DNA of 64,000 nucleotides, from the NCBI RefSeq assembly GCF_012927205.1, contig NZ_JABBGC010000001.1, positions 496,001-560,000 on the forward strand. Direction: 5' to 3'. The notes beneath the pieces are model-generated. The model had not been told where the DNA came from. It did no database searches and saw nothing but the letters and a program-made list of their open reading frames with translations. The stretch is from Chitinophaga fulva. Its GTDB lineage: Bacteria > Bacteroidota > Bacteroidia > Chitinophagales > Chitinophagaceae. Position 1 is the stretch's first letter; each line of letters opens with the position of its first letter. This document shows, in pieces, positions 18,896 through 27,300 of this stretch. Position numbers and translations under genes: made by a program.

Positions 18896-19708
18896 ATGAT
18901 ACAGATGAAACGATTTGGCTGGATGTTGTTAGCACTATGCCTTTTCATGGCCGCCTGCGCACCGAATAATGTTAAGGAAGAAAAAGGCTGGGAGAAATAT
19001 TTCGCCCAGTACAAGGTGGAAGGCACCTTTATGTTATTCAACAATGCACAGGGGACATTCAGAGTCTATAACCTGGACCGCGCCAAAGAACGTTTTCTGC
19101 CAGCTTCTACCTTCAAAATCTTCAACTCGCTGGTAGGCTTGCAGACCGGCGTGATCACCGATACCGGCATGGTTATTCCCTGGGATGGCGTTACCCGCAA
19201 ATACCCTGCATGGAATCAGGACCTGAGCATGCAACAGGCCTTTAAAGTGTCTGCCGTTCCCTACTTCCAGGAAGTGGCACGTCGGATTGGCAAAACCAAT
19301 ATGCAGGCGTGGCTCGACTCCGTTAAATATGGCAACATGAAAATCAGCCGTATAGACACTTTCTGGCTGGATAACTCCCTGCAGATCTCTCCTGATGAAG
19401 AACTGGGCTTTGTTAAAAAACTGTATTTCGACCAACTTCCCTTCGCCAAAACCAATATGCAGACAGTACGTGACGTGATGCTGATGGAAAAAACACCTAA
19501 GTATGAACTGTCCTACAAAACCGGCTGGGGCACCAGCGGCGCTAAACAAATTGGCTGGATAGTAGGCTGGGTCGAGGAAAACAGGCACCCCTCCTTCTTT
19601 GTCCTGAACATAGAAACCGAAGATCCCAACTTTGACATGGTTAAAAGCCGAATGGATATTCTCCGTAATATCCTCACCGAGGCCGGCTATTTCAAAGGAG
19701 AAATGTAA
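18896..19708 (+). CDS. Class D (OXA-type) beta-lactamase, lipoprotein
   Basis: The protein is 270 residues, the normal size for serine beta-lactamases of class D. All active-site elements are present in order: STFK with nucleophile Ser71 and carboxylation-prone Lys74, SxV at Ser119-Val121 (SAVPYFQ), YGN at 145-147, and KTG at 208-210 followed by WG. The leader MKRFGWMLLALCLFMAAC puts a lipid-carrying Cys at 21, so the enzyme is probably anchored in the periplasm or outer membrane. A second ATG at 18905 could also serve. Base use matches neighbouring genes and no mobile element is near, so it looks chromosomal and intrinsic. A role as a penicillin-sensor domain is less likely because it is not fused to anything. 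Substrate range cannot be read from the sequence. Confidence 0.9.
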   Translation: MIQMKRFGWMLLALCLFMAACAPNNVKEEKGWEKYFAQYKVEGTFMLFNNAQGTFRVYNLDRAKERFLPASTFKIFNSLVGLQTGVITDTGMVIPWDGVTRKYPAWNQDLSMQQAFKVSAVPYFQEVARRIGKTNMQAWLDSVKYGNMKISRIDTFWLDNSLQISPDEELGFVKKLYFDQLPFAKTNMQTVRDVMLMEKTPKYELSYKTGWGTSGAKQIGWIVGWVEENRHPSFFVLNIETEDPNFDMVKSRMDILRNILTEAGYFKGEM

Positions 19709-19743
19709 CCATTTGGTTATTAGGTTATTTAGATAATTTTATT

Positions 19744-19853
19744 TATTTGATTTACGGATTTTGGAATTTTTTGATTTTGAGATGTTGATTCTGACTGTTC
19801 TCGCAGCATATCAATTTCGAAATCAAAAAATTCCAAAATCCGTAAATCAAATA
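19744..19853. repeat. Long inverted repeat element with 34-bp perfect arms
   Basis: The left arm (19744-19777) and right arm (19820-19853) are perfectly complementary over 34 bp around a 42-nt spacer. The arms contain ATTTACGGATTTT and TTTTTTGATTT, words also found in the arms of the element at 43297-43377. No ORF lies within. It separates the beta-lactamase gene from batB. Confidence 0.85.
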
Positions 19854-19982
19854 GCTAAATGATCAAATGCCCAAATGCTAAAATGCTAAAAAAAATATAA
19901 ACCCCTCTTCCCGCTCTTGTAATACGTAACAAAAAAATTATTTTTGAGATCTTGCCAACCGCAAGCGATCTTAAAACTGCAT

Positions 19983-21005
19983 ATGTTACGTTTTCAGCAT
20001 AGTGAATATTTGTGGGCACTGACGCTGTTATTGGTGTTGCAGCTGGCTTTCCTGGGTATATCCTGGTGGAAGCGCCGCTCCATACGCCGTATCGGTGATC
20101 CGGCCCTCGTAGAAAAACTGTTTGCCGGTTATTCCCGTAAACTGTTCGTATTCAAGTTTCTTTTGATTTTCCTCGCCTTTTTCTTTGGCGTGTTGGGACT
20201 TGCCAATCTTCAAAAAGGCAGCCGCATGGAAAAAATCACCCGGAAAGGAGTAGATGTGGTGATCGCGCTGGACGTGAGTAAGAGTATGCTGGCCAATGAT
20301 ATCCAGCCCGACAGGCTTACCCGCGCCAAACAGCTCATCAGCAAACTGATGGACAAACTTGACAACGACCGTGTGGGCCTCGTGGTATTTGCCGGCAATG
20401 CTTATCTGCAGATGCCGCTCACCATTGATTACTCTGCGGCCAAAATGTACCTGAGCACCGTGTCTCCGGATATGATCCCTACCCAGGGCACCGCCATCGG
20501 ACAGGCTATCCAGGTGTCTGATGAAGCCTTCAATAAAAAAGAACGCAAACATAAAGCGCTGGTAGTCATTTCCGATGGGGAAGACCATGACGAAACAGCC
20601 CTACAGAAAACCCGCACCGCCTTTGATAACGGCGTGGTTACCAATACGATCGGTATCGGTTCCGTAGCCGGCTCCCCGCTTCCTGACCCGGAAACAGGCA
20701 GTTACAAAAAAGACCGTGAAGGTAATACCGTGATTTCCAAACTCAATGAAAATGAGCTGAAAGGAATCGCTGCTGCGGGGAAAGGCATCTATCAACATCT
20801 GGACAACAATACAGACGATGTAGTGAATACGCTGGTGAACAAGATCGACAGCATGGAGCAGAAAGAATTCGGCGAAAATGTATTCACAGACTATAACAGC
20901 TATTTTCAATATTTCCTGGGCATATGCCTGGCGTTACTACTGATTGAATTCTTCATTCCGGAAGTACGCCATCCGCGTGAGCCCCGGGAAAACGTAGTAG
21001 CTTAA
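19983..21005 (+). CDS. batB: BatB-like VWA domain membrane protein
   Basis: A 340-residue inner-membrane protein with two N-terminal membrane segments (about 10-27 and 55-75), a periplasmic or cytoplasmic von Willebrand factor A domain at 90-285, and a C-terminal segment at about 310-330. The MIDAS metal site is intact: DVSKS (D97, S99, S101), the Thr in PTQGTAIG near 167, and VISDGED near 192. The wording LAND-PDRLTRAK and GNAYLQMPLTIDYSA is that of BatB rather than BatA. Bat proteins form an envelope complex linked to aerotolerance and stress. batC follows after 13 nt. batA, batD and the moxR ATPase usually adjacent are not here. The start at 19983 is preferred over 19944 because MLRFQHSEYLW is the usual N-terminus. 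Confidence 0.88.
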   Translation: MLRFQHSEYLWALTLLLVLQLAFLGISWWKRRSIRRIGDPALVEKLFAGYSRKLFVFKFLLIFLAFFFGVLGLANLQKGSRMEKITRKGVDVVIALDVSKSMLANDIQPDRLTRAKQLISKLMDKLDNDRVGLVVFAGNAYLQMPLTIDYSAAKMYLSTVSPDMIPTQGTAIGQAIQVSDEAFNKKERKHKALVVISDGEDHDETALQKTRTAFDNGVVTNTIGIGSVAGSPLPDPETGSYKKDREGNTVISKLNENELKGIAAAGKGIYQHLDNNTDDVVNTLVNKIDSMEQKEFGENVFTDYNSYFQYFLGICLALLLIEFFIPEVRHPREPRENVVA

Positions 21006-21018
21006 TTATCAACAGATC

Positions 21019-21813
21019 ATGAACATTACTTTTATAAAACAGGGTTGCTTTATGGCTGCATTGCTGCTTACCGGCGTTACCGCGCTGGCGCAGAACGGCA
21101 CCAACAAGTTTATCCGCAAAGGCAATGAACTGTATCAGAAGCAGCTGTTCAGCGATGCTGAAGCCAACTACAAAAAGGCGCTCGAACAAAACGGGCAGTC
21201 GGCCGTAGGCAGCTATAACCTGGGCAACTCCCTCTATCAACAGAAAAGATATGACGATGCCCGTACCCAGTATGCCAACAGCCTGAAGACGACGGACAAC
21301 AGCCGCATCAAATCAGATGCAGACTATAACATCGGCAATACCTTTATGGAGTCTAAAAAGTGGGAAGAAAGTATCAAATCCTACAAGCAGGCCCTGAAAA
21401 TAAATCCTGCCGATGAAGATGCCCGCTATAACCTCGCCTACGCACAGGCCATGCTGAAAAAACAACAGCAGGACAACAAAGACAATAAAGACAACAAGGA
21501 TAAAAACAAAGACAAAAACAAGGATAAAAAGGACCAGAACAAAGATCAAAATAAAGATCAGAATAAAGATAAAGACAAGGACCAGCAGGATAAAGACAAG
21601 AAAGACCAGAACAAAGACCAGCAGAACAAAAACAAAGATCAGAACAAAGACAAAGACCAGCAGGAACAACAGAAACCGGAACCACAGCCCAGCAAGCTGA
21701 ATAAACAGGAAGCGGAAAGACTGTTGCAGGCATTGTCCCAGGAAGAAAAGAAACTACAGGACAAAGCCAAGAAAGTGAAAGGACAACCGGTACCGGTGGA
21801 AAAAGACTGGTAA
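21019..21813 (+). CDS. batC: BatC-like TPR protein with Lys/Asp/Asn-rich repeat
   Basis: A 264-residue exported protein. Residues 1-25 are a signal peptide (cleavage after ALA). Residues 28-150 hold three TPR units, seen as FIRKGNELYQKQLFSDAEANY, SYNLGNSLYQQKRYDDARTQY and YNIGNTFMESKKWEESIKSY, which mediate protein contacts. Residues 150-225 are a low-complexity run of KDNKDK and KDQNKD units. A short helical tail (residues 228-264) follows. BatC works with BatB in the cell envelope, and the 13-nt gap to batB indicates co-transcription. The repeat is built from near-identical AAAGAC/AAAGAT codons and is likely to vary in length between strains. Confidence 0.88.
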   Translation: MNITFIKQGCFMAALLLTGVTALAQNGTNKFIRKGNELYQKQLFSDAEANYKKALEQNGQSAVGSYNLGNSLYQQKRYDDARTQYANSLKTTDNSRIKSDADYNIGNTFMESKKWEESIKSYKQALKINPADEDARYNLAYAQAMLKKQQQDNKDNKDNKDKNKDKNKDKKDQNKDQNKDQNKDKDKDQQDKDKKDQNKDQQNKNKDQNKDKDQQEQQKPEPQPSKLNKQEAERLLQALSQEEKKLQDKAKKVKGQPVPVEKDW

Positions 21814-21840
21814 TCTTCTTATATACTCAACAAAGGATAA

Positions 21841-21875
21841 AATCCGGCAGTACTGACGATACTGCCGGATTTTTT
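21841..21875 (+). terminator. Terminator after batC
   Basis: AATCCGGCAGTA (21841-21852) pairs with TACTGCCGGATT (21860-21871) around 7 nt and is followed by a T-run, 28 nt after the batC stop. Confidence 0.92.
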
Positions 21876-22329
21876 ATATAAAAAAAACCGGAACAGGATT
21901 ATTCCGGCCATTTTACCTAAACCTACAACAGTTACGCATGGTAACAGTACTCTTTAGTAATAAGGTAAGGGGAAGATGCCTGCCACCTGACTGGTTACTC
22001 TTTACCTAATTTCCAGCCTAACGGTCGTTGTATTCATCTTACGTTGCCGGCAAGCATCACCCCGAACTTTAAAACACACTTATTTTTAAGCAGCACGCCG
22101 TTGCGGCCGCCTGATATTCTTATTATCGCTGGCATTGACCAGAGGGTTCCCCACCCATCCGGTCCCCTGAATTGTTTGGGAGACGGGAAGACTTACAGCA
22201 CAGTTAACACAATTTGGCATCCTAGCATGATTTCCTGTTTAACGTCAGCGGGTAAAACAATTCAATTCAATACACAAAACTAAGCGTGGGCGGGCCAATC
22301 TACTAGGACAATTCAGCTATTGACTTGTA
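21876..22329. other. Intergenic stretch without recognised gene
   Basis: About 450 bp between the batC terminator and the AraC gene. One small CCGGAA/TTCCGG stem lies near 21889-21907. From about 22030 to 22260 the base composition is like coding DNA rather than AT-rich spacer, but no frame gives a credible protein. It could hold a structured RNA or gene remnant. Confidence 0.4.
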
Positions 22330-23193
22330 CTATTTGAACATAATGTCCCGGAAGTCCTGGGGAGAGATGCCAGCGTTGTTTTTAAAAAACCTGCTGAAAT
22401 AGGCAGGATCTTCAAAACCAAGCTCATAGCAGATCTCTTTCACGCTTTTATGGCTGAAGGCCAGGTTCCGTTTTGCTTCCAGGATAATACGGTCATGCAA
22501 CAGTTCCGTAACTGTGCGGCCAGTGGTTTCTTTCGTGATTTCATTGAGCCTTTTGGGGGTCAGCGCAAAGGCATTGGCATAAAAGGCCACCTGATGTTCG
22601 CGTGTATAGTGTTTTTCCAGCAGGCGGCGGAGCTGTACCACCCGGGAGTCGTGATGCAGTGGCCGCATGGTGTCGGTCGCATTGCGTTTTTTCTCCCTTT
22701 CTGCCAGCAGCAGGAAGGCATTGAGGTAGTGTTTGATGATACTGCGGCTGTTAGCTCCCGGAGCGCGGTGCTCCCGGTTCATCAGGTCCACAAGCCCCAG
22801 CAGTGACGGGGCCGTGTTTTCACCGATATAGATCGGGCCGTAGCCGTGCCAGTTATCAAAGAGATTGGAGAAGTCGTACAGGGTTTCCTTGTCGTGTTTG
22901 TTGGCAAAATAAAAGCGTTCTGTAAAAAAGATCACATGGCCTTCCCGCTCACAGTCCAGCTGATGTACCTGTCCGGGTCTCAGCAGGAACAACATATTGT
23001 CCTCCATTTCATACCACACAAAGTCGACCATATGGCGGCCTTTGGCTTTGGTAAACCATAAAACCTGGAAATGGTGGTGCCGGTGTGGCTGGTGAGTGAA
23101 ATCCATAGCAGCCATCCCCAGTGGGGCAATGTTGAAATGTGATTTCATTGGCCATTCCTGATAGGGAATGTCCATGCTTTTATCATTCGACAT
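22330..23193 (-). CDS. AraC family transcriptional regulator
   Basis: The protein is about 287 residues from the ATG at 23193. The N-terminal cupin-type sensor domain (residues 1-150) includes HQPHRHHHFQVLWF and RPGQVHQLDCE. The C-terminal AraC DNA-binding domain has two helix-turn-helix units: EHQVAFYANAFALTPKRLNEI, and SVKEICYELGFEDPAYFSRFFKN, the latter being the classic AraC signature. Such regulators usually activate carbon-source genes. A longer frame reaches 23235, but its 14 extra residues lie in the divergent promoter region of ispG. No target gene is evident; ispG is divergent and probably independent. Confidence 0.92.
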   Translation of the reverse strand: MSNDKSMDIPYQEWPMKSHFNIAPLGMAAMDFTHQPHRHHHFQVLWFTKAKGRHMVDFVWYEMEDNMLFLLRPGQVHQLDCEREGHVIFFTERFYFANKHDKETLYDFSNLFDNWHGYGPIYIGENTAPSLLGLVDLMNREHRAPGANSRSIIKHYLNAFLLLAEREKKRNATDTMRPLHHDSRVVQLRRLLEKHYTREHQVAFYANAFALTPKRLNEITKETTGRTVTELLHDRIILEAKRNLAFSHKSVKEICYELGFEDPAYFSRFFKNNAGISPQDFRDIMFK

Positions 23194-23291
23194 AAGTGTC
23201 TCAAATTTAAACGAATGGCCTCCTTTTGGCAGCACCGTTCGTGGAATTTAATGTAGCTTTAAGGTGTGGGGCAATTGCCCCGCAGGTTTAT

Positions 23292-23299
23292 TAACTTTG
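23292..23299 (+). promoter_or_regulatory. Promoter -7 box of ispG
   Basis: TAACTTTG is a full match to the -7 consensus and lies 22 nt before the ispG ATG. The -33 region is not recognisable. Confidence 0.5.
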
Positions 23300-23321
23300 C
23301 ACCTGCAGAAAACAAAAACGT

Positions 23322-25289
23322 ATGCAGCTTTATTGCAACTCATTAACAGAATATAAGCGACTGGCCACACTGGAAGTAAAGGTAGGTGATCTTCTTATTG
23401 GCAATTTCCACCCTATCCGTATCCAGACCATGACCACCACCGATACCATGGACACGGCCGGCACAGTAGCCCAGGCCATCCGGTGTATCGAAGCAGGGGC
23501 CGAGCTGGTGCGCATTACCGCTCCCAGCAAAAAGGAAGCGGAAAACCTGCTGAACATCAAAAATGAACTTCGCCGCCAGGGTTATCATACCCCGCTGGTA
23601 GCAGATATACACTTTACCCCCAATGCTGCCGAAATAGCCGCCCGTATTGTGGAAAAGGTGAGGATCAACCCCGGTAACTATATCGACAAAAAGAAGTTTG
23701 AAACACTGGAATATACCGACGCCGAATACCTGGAGGAAATAGACCGTATCCGGGAGCGTTTCACCCCGCTGGTGAATATCTGTAAGGAACATGGTACCGC
23801 CATGCGTATTGGTACCAACCATGGCTCGCTCAGCGACCGTATCATGAGCCGCTACGGCGATACTCCCATGGGCATGGTGGAAAGCGCCATGGAATTTCTG
23901 CGCATTGCAGAAGACCTTCGGTTCCGCAATATTGTACTGAGCATGAAAGCCAGCAACCCACAAGTGATGGTACAGGCTTACCGCCTGCTGGTGCAAACCA
24001 TGCAACAGGAGCTTGGCCACGCTTATCCGCTGCACCTCGGCGTTACAGAAGCCGGCGACGGAGAAGACGGCCGCATCAAGTCCGCCATCGGTATTGGTAC
24101 CTTGCTGGAAGACGGTGTGGGTGATACCATCCGGGTATCCCTGACCGAAGATCCGGAATTTGAGCTGCCTGTATGCCGCGACATCGTGAAACGCTACAGT
24201 GGCAGCCGTACGGAAAAACAAGCTACTTCCCAGCCGCTGGGCACCCTTCCCTACTCCCCGTTCTCCTACAAACGCCGTGAAAGCACCGTGGTAGACAACA
24301 CCGGCGACAAGCAGGTGCCCGTAGTAGTGGCAGACTACCGCAGCTCCGCCACCATACAGCCTTCAGGCCTTAACGCGATCGGCTATACGTATGATGAACC
24401 GTCTGACAAATGGAACATCGCCGATGCCGCCGCCGACTATATTTATACCGGCACACAGGTACCGTCTTTTGCCCTGCCCGGCACTTTACAGGTAGTGCTC
24501 GACGCCGACAAATGGCAGACGCTGGCCGACAAAACCGCGTATGTGCCATACTTTGGTACCCGCGCCTATTTGGATGCCATCACAGCAGGACAAACCGGTA
24601 AAAAGAATTTCGTGGCCGTTAACTGTGACGACCTCGATACTGCAGACATCCACGACTTGCTGACACAGCTGCGCCAGCCTGCTATCGCCGGCGCCACCAT
24701 TCTGGCCGCCCATGCGACCGGCAGCAATGCCATGGCCAGTATCAGGAGGTTTTTCATCCTGCTGACAGCGCAGCAACTGATGGTACCGGTGGTTATCCAC
24801 AGCGTCAGTCCGCAGACTACCGCAGATGAGCACCTGATCCATCATGCTACCGAAGCCGGCGCGCTGCTGCTGGACGGTTTCGGCGACGGCCTCTGGCTGA
24901 CTAATCAGGACCAGGATACGGAACAAGCCGCTCTGTTGAACAATATTGCCTTTGGCATTTTGCAGGCCACCCGGACCCGCATCTCCAAAACGGAATATAT
25001 CTCCTGCCCTTCCTGCGGCCGGACACTGTTTGACCTTCAGGAAACGACCGCACGCATCAGAGCGGTCACCCATCACCTCAAAGGCGTGAAAATCGCTATC
25101 ATGGGCTGTATCGTAAATGGCCCGGGGGAAATGGCAGACGCTGATTTTGGCTATGTAGGCAGTGGTGTCGGTAAAATCACCCTTTACAGGGGCAAAGAGA
25201 TCGTAAAACGTGGCTTGAACAGCGATGTGGCGGTAGACGAGCTGATCAGTCTCATCCGGGAAAACGGTATGTGGGTAGATAAGAACTAA
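23322..25289 (+). CDS. ispG: 4-hydroxy-3-methylbut-2-enyl diphosphate synthase, long form
   Basis: The protein is 655 residues, which is the three-domain form found in plants and Bacteroidota rather than the 370-residue E. coli form. It reduces MEcPP to HMBPP in the MEP isoprenoid pathway. An N-terminal TIM barrel (residues 1-290, with VKVGDLLIG, NPGNYIDKK and RIGTNHGSLSDR) is followed by an inserted second barrel-like domain (about 300-545). The C-terminal [4Fe-4S] domain has ligands Cys562 and Cys565 in SCPSCGRT, Cys596 in GCIVNGPGE, and the Glu ligand in the same motif. All key residues are present. It stands alone on the plus strand, divergent from an AraC gene. Confidence 0.95.
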   Translation: MQLYCNSLTEYKRLATLEVKVGDLLIGNFHPIRIQTMTTTDTMDTAGTVAQAIRCIEAGAELVRITAPSKKEAENLLNIKNELRRQGYHTPLVADIHFTPNAAEIAARIVEKVRINPGNYIDKKKFETLEYTDAEYLEEIDRIRERFTPLVNICKEHGTAMRIGTNHGSLSDRIMSRYGDTPMGMVESAMEFLRIAEDLRFRNIVLSMKASNPQVMVQAYRLLVQTMQQELGHAYPLHLGVTEAGDGEDGRIKSAIGIGTLLEDGVGDTIRVSLTEDPEFELPVCRDIVKRYSGSRTEKQATSQPLGTLPYSPFSYKRRESTVVDNTGDKQVPVVVADYRSSATIQPSGLNAIGYTYDEPSDKWNIADAAADYIYTGTQVPSFALPGTLQVVLDADKWQTLADKTAYVPYFGTRAYLDAITAGQTGKKNFVAVNCDDLDTADIHDLLTQLRQPAIAGATILAAHATGSNAMASIRRFFILLTAQQLMVPVVIHSVSPQTTADEHLIHHATEAGALLLDGFGDGLWLTNQDQDTEQAALLNNIAFGILQATRTRISKTEYISCPSCGRTLFDLQETTARIRAVTHHLKGVKIAIMGCIVNGPGEMADADFGYVGSGVGKITLYRGKEIVKRGLNSDVAVDELISLIRENGMWVDKN

Positions 25290-25369
25290 TTATTAAATAT
25301 TGCTTAAAAATGCGGGTAGGAATGTGTTATCATCAATAAAAAAGCTTAATTTTTGGTAAAACATTTCTT

Positions 25370-25735
25370 ATGAAAAAGTTGCTTACAGGTGTTCTGGCAA
25401 TGTTCATGGGCTTAACTGTTGCCATGGCCCAGGCTCCTGCCACCACCACCCAAAAAGAAGCTAAAACCAAAGCTAAAACTGAGCAAAAGGCTGTCAAGAA
25501 AGAAGCCGAAAAGAAAGAAACAGCAGTTAAAAAAGAAGCAGGGCAACCGGCTCCTCAAGCTGCACCAGTAGCCAAAACAGAGCACGTTACTAAGAGCGGA
25601 GCTCCTGATAAGCGCTTTAAAGAAAACAAAGCCACTACTACAGCGCCGGCAACAACAGGACCGAAAAAGAAAGACGGTACTCCTGACATGCGCTACAAAT
25701 CAAATAATCCAAGCGCAGGAAAGAAAAAATCCTGA
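25370..25735 (+). CDS. Secreted Lys/Ala/Thr-rich small protein
   Basis: A 121-residue exported protein with a clear signal peptide (KKLLTGVLAMFMGLTVAMAQ, cleavage after AMA). The mature chain is very basic and low in complexity: repeated KxEAKTKAK and KKEAEKK units at residues 28-60, then Pro/Ala stretches. Two similar motifs occur, GAPDKRFKENK (about 85-95) and GTPDMRYKSNN (about 107-117), suggesting a small internal repeat. No enzyme domain is present. It may bind nucleic acid or anionic polymers in the envelope; this is a guess from charge. A strong terminator follows. Confidence 0.75.
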   Translation: MKKLLTGVLAMFMGLTVAMAQAPATTTQKEAKTKAKTEQKAVKKEAEKKETAVKKEAGQPAPQAAPVAKTEHVTKSGAPDKRFKENKATTTAPATTGPKKKDGTPDMRYKSNNPSAGKKKS

Positions 25736-25754
25736 TTCATAACATCATCTTCCG

Positions 25755-25798
25755 ATAAGGATTAAGCCGCCTCCAGGTGGTTTAATCCTTATTTTTTT
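25755..25798 (+). terminator. Terminator after the Lys-rich secreted protein gene
   Basis: ATAAGGATTAA (25755-25765) pairs with TTAATCCTTAT (25782-25792), followed by seven T. It lies 20 nt after the stop codon. Confidence 0.9.
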
Positions 25799-25851
25799 AC
25801 CTTTAGCCCCAACAACCAACAACTGCCCTCTAAAAACCTTACTTTTATTGC

Positions 25852-26745
25852 ATGTTCGATTTCAGACTCAGGGTATTTCATACCGTTGCGAAGCGGCTCA
25901 GTTTCACCAAAGCCGCAGAAGAATTATATATCTCCCAACCAGCTGTCACCAAACATATTCACGAGTTGGAGCAACAACTGGGCATGGCCTTGTTTGAAAG
26001 GATCGGCAACCGTATCAAACTTACCCGTGCCGGCCAGCTGGTGATGCATCATGCTGAAATCATCTTTACCGATTACCGTAACCTGGAATATGAAATCAAC
26101 CAACTGAAACACACGCAGGGCGGCCTGTTAGCTATCGGCGCCAGCACTACTATTGCACAATACCTGATCCCGCCGTTACTGGCCAAATTCAACCAGCGTT
26201 ATCCCGATGTAAAAACATCCCTTACCAATGGCAACACGGAGCAGATAGAACAAGCCCTTTTTGAAAAAAGCATTCTGCTGGGCATCATAGAAGGCAGTTC
26301 CAAAAATCCGCTGTTGAAGTACGTAGAGTTTGCCCGGGATGAAATTGTGCTCATCGGGAATCCCAAACATACTTATGGCAACGGGGAACCGCTCACCGCC
26401 AGTGAATTACGGAACATTCCCCTGCTCATGCGGGAACACGGCTCCGGTACACTGGAAGTGATCACTGATGAACTGAAGCGCCTGAAGCTGAAAATCACCG
26501 ACCTGAACGTGGCTATGTACATGGGCAGCACGGAGAGTATTAAATCTTACCTGCATCATTCTTCCTGTGCAGCGTTTATCTCTTTACAGGCAGTGCAAAG
26601 GGAAGTAGAGGCCGGTGAGTTTATAGTGCTTCCCATAAAAAATTTCAGGCTGATCAGAAAACTGCATTTCACTTACTTACAAGGTCTCCAGGACAAGCTC
26701 GCCCAACTTTTCATCAAGTTCGCGCGGCAGCACATCACAGAATAA
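25852..26745 (+). CDS. LysR family transcriptional regulator
   Basis: A 297-residue LysR-type regulator. The N-terminal winged helix-turn-helix is canonical: FRLRVFHTVAKRLSFTKAAE, then the recognition helix SQPAVTKHIHELEQQLG at residues 28-44. A substrate-binding-protein-like effector domain follows from about residue 92 (GLLAIGASTTIAQYLIPPLL) to the end. The wording resembles CysL/YwfM-like members, but the effector cannot be named. No divergent target lies upstream, since the preceding gene is on the same strand with its own terminator. It is convergent with a GNAT gene, the two stops being only 1 bp apart. Confidence 0.92.
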   Translation: MFDFRLRVFHTVAKRLSFTKAAEELYISQPAVTKHIHELEQQLGMALFERIGNRIKLTRAGQLVMHHAEIIFTDYRNLEYEINQLKHTQGGLLAIGASTTIAQYLIPPLLAKFNQRYPDVKTSLTNGNTEQIEQALFEKSILLGIIEGSSKNPLLKYVEFARDEIVLIGNPKHTYGNGEPLTASELRNIPLLMREHGSGTLEVITDELKRLKLKITDLNVAMYMGSTESIKSYLHHSSCAAFISLQAVQREVEAGEFIVLPIKNFRLIRKLHFTYLQGLQDKLAQLFIKFARQHITE

Positions 26746-26746
26746 T

Positions 26747-27265
26747 TTATAGCAGAAAGTCTTTTTCCAACAACCGCCAACGGAGCATATTGTCCTGCAT
26801 GCCCGTTTGCCGCATGCCCAGCCGTTGCAGCACTTTTCCGGAAGCAATGTTATCCACTTCACATTCCGCCTCGATACTCTTTACGAAAGGCTGCTGAAAG
26901 GCCCATGTGATCAATGCCGCAGCCGCTTCCCGCATATAGCCCTGGTTGCGGTGAGCAGGCAGCAGGGAGTAGCCGATTTCCACCATACCATTTTCATCAG
27001 GACGACCTTTAAAGCCGATGTCTCCTAATACAGTGTTATCTGTTGCGGACACAATGGCCCATAGTAGCCAGGGGAATGATTTGGGGTCGTGTTGTAATAA
27101 TTCAATCAGGTGTGGCAATAGTTCCTTCAGTTCTGTCTGCGGCCATTCTGGCGGAATGGATGCATTCAGCAGGGCAACAGCCTGCGGGTCCTGCAGATAA
27201 ATCGCTGTGATCAGCGGCAGGCGGCAAGGACATACCAATAAACGGGATGTAATCAGGGGTAACAT
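26747..27265 (-). CDS. GNAT family N-acetyltransferase (RimJ/RimL-like)
   Basis: A 172-residue cytoplasmic acetyltransferase. The acetyl-CoA-binding motif A region is LLPAHRNQGYMREAAAALITWAF, at about residues 107-129, with the Q/RxxGxG/A type turn as RNQGYM. The segment ECEVDNIASGKVLQRLGM that follows is typical of the RimJ/RimL/YdaF group (VxxxNxxSxxxLEKLGF). These enzymes acetylate ribosomal protein N-termini or small amines. It lies 35 nt after an MBL hydrolase gene on the same strand and is probably co-transcribed with it. The substrate is unknown. Confidence 0.88.
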   Translation of the reverse strand: MLPLITSRLLVCPCRLPLITAIYLQDPQAVALLNASIPPEWPQTELKELLPHLIELLQHDPKSFPWLLWAIVSATDNTVLGDIGFKGRPDENGMVEIGYSLLPAHRNQGYMREAAAALITWAFQQPFVKSIEAECEVDNIASGKVLQRLGMRQTGMQDNMLRWRLLEKDFLL

Positions 27266-27300
27266 ATACGGATGGTTAAAGAAAAAATAACAAGGAACCG

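Noticed and set aside
21313..21669. Very hydrophobic minus-strand ORF opposite the BatC repeat
   Set aside because: Antisense of Lys/Asp codons gives Leu/Val/Phe automatically; it is not a membrane protein gene.
22044..22283. 79-codon ORF in the gap after batC
   Set aside because: No signal or domain, poor codon pattern, no promoter or terminator; kept only as an unexplained region.
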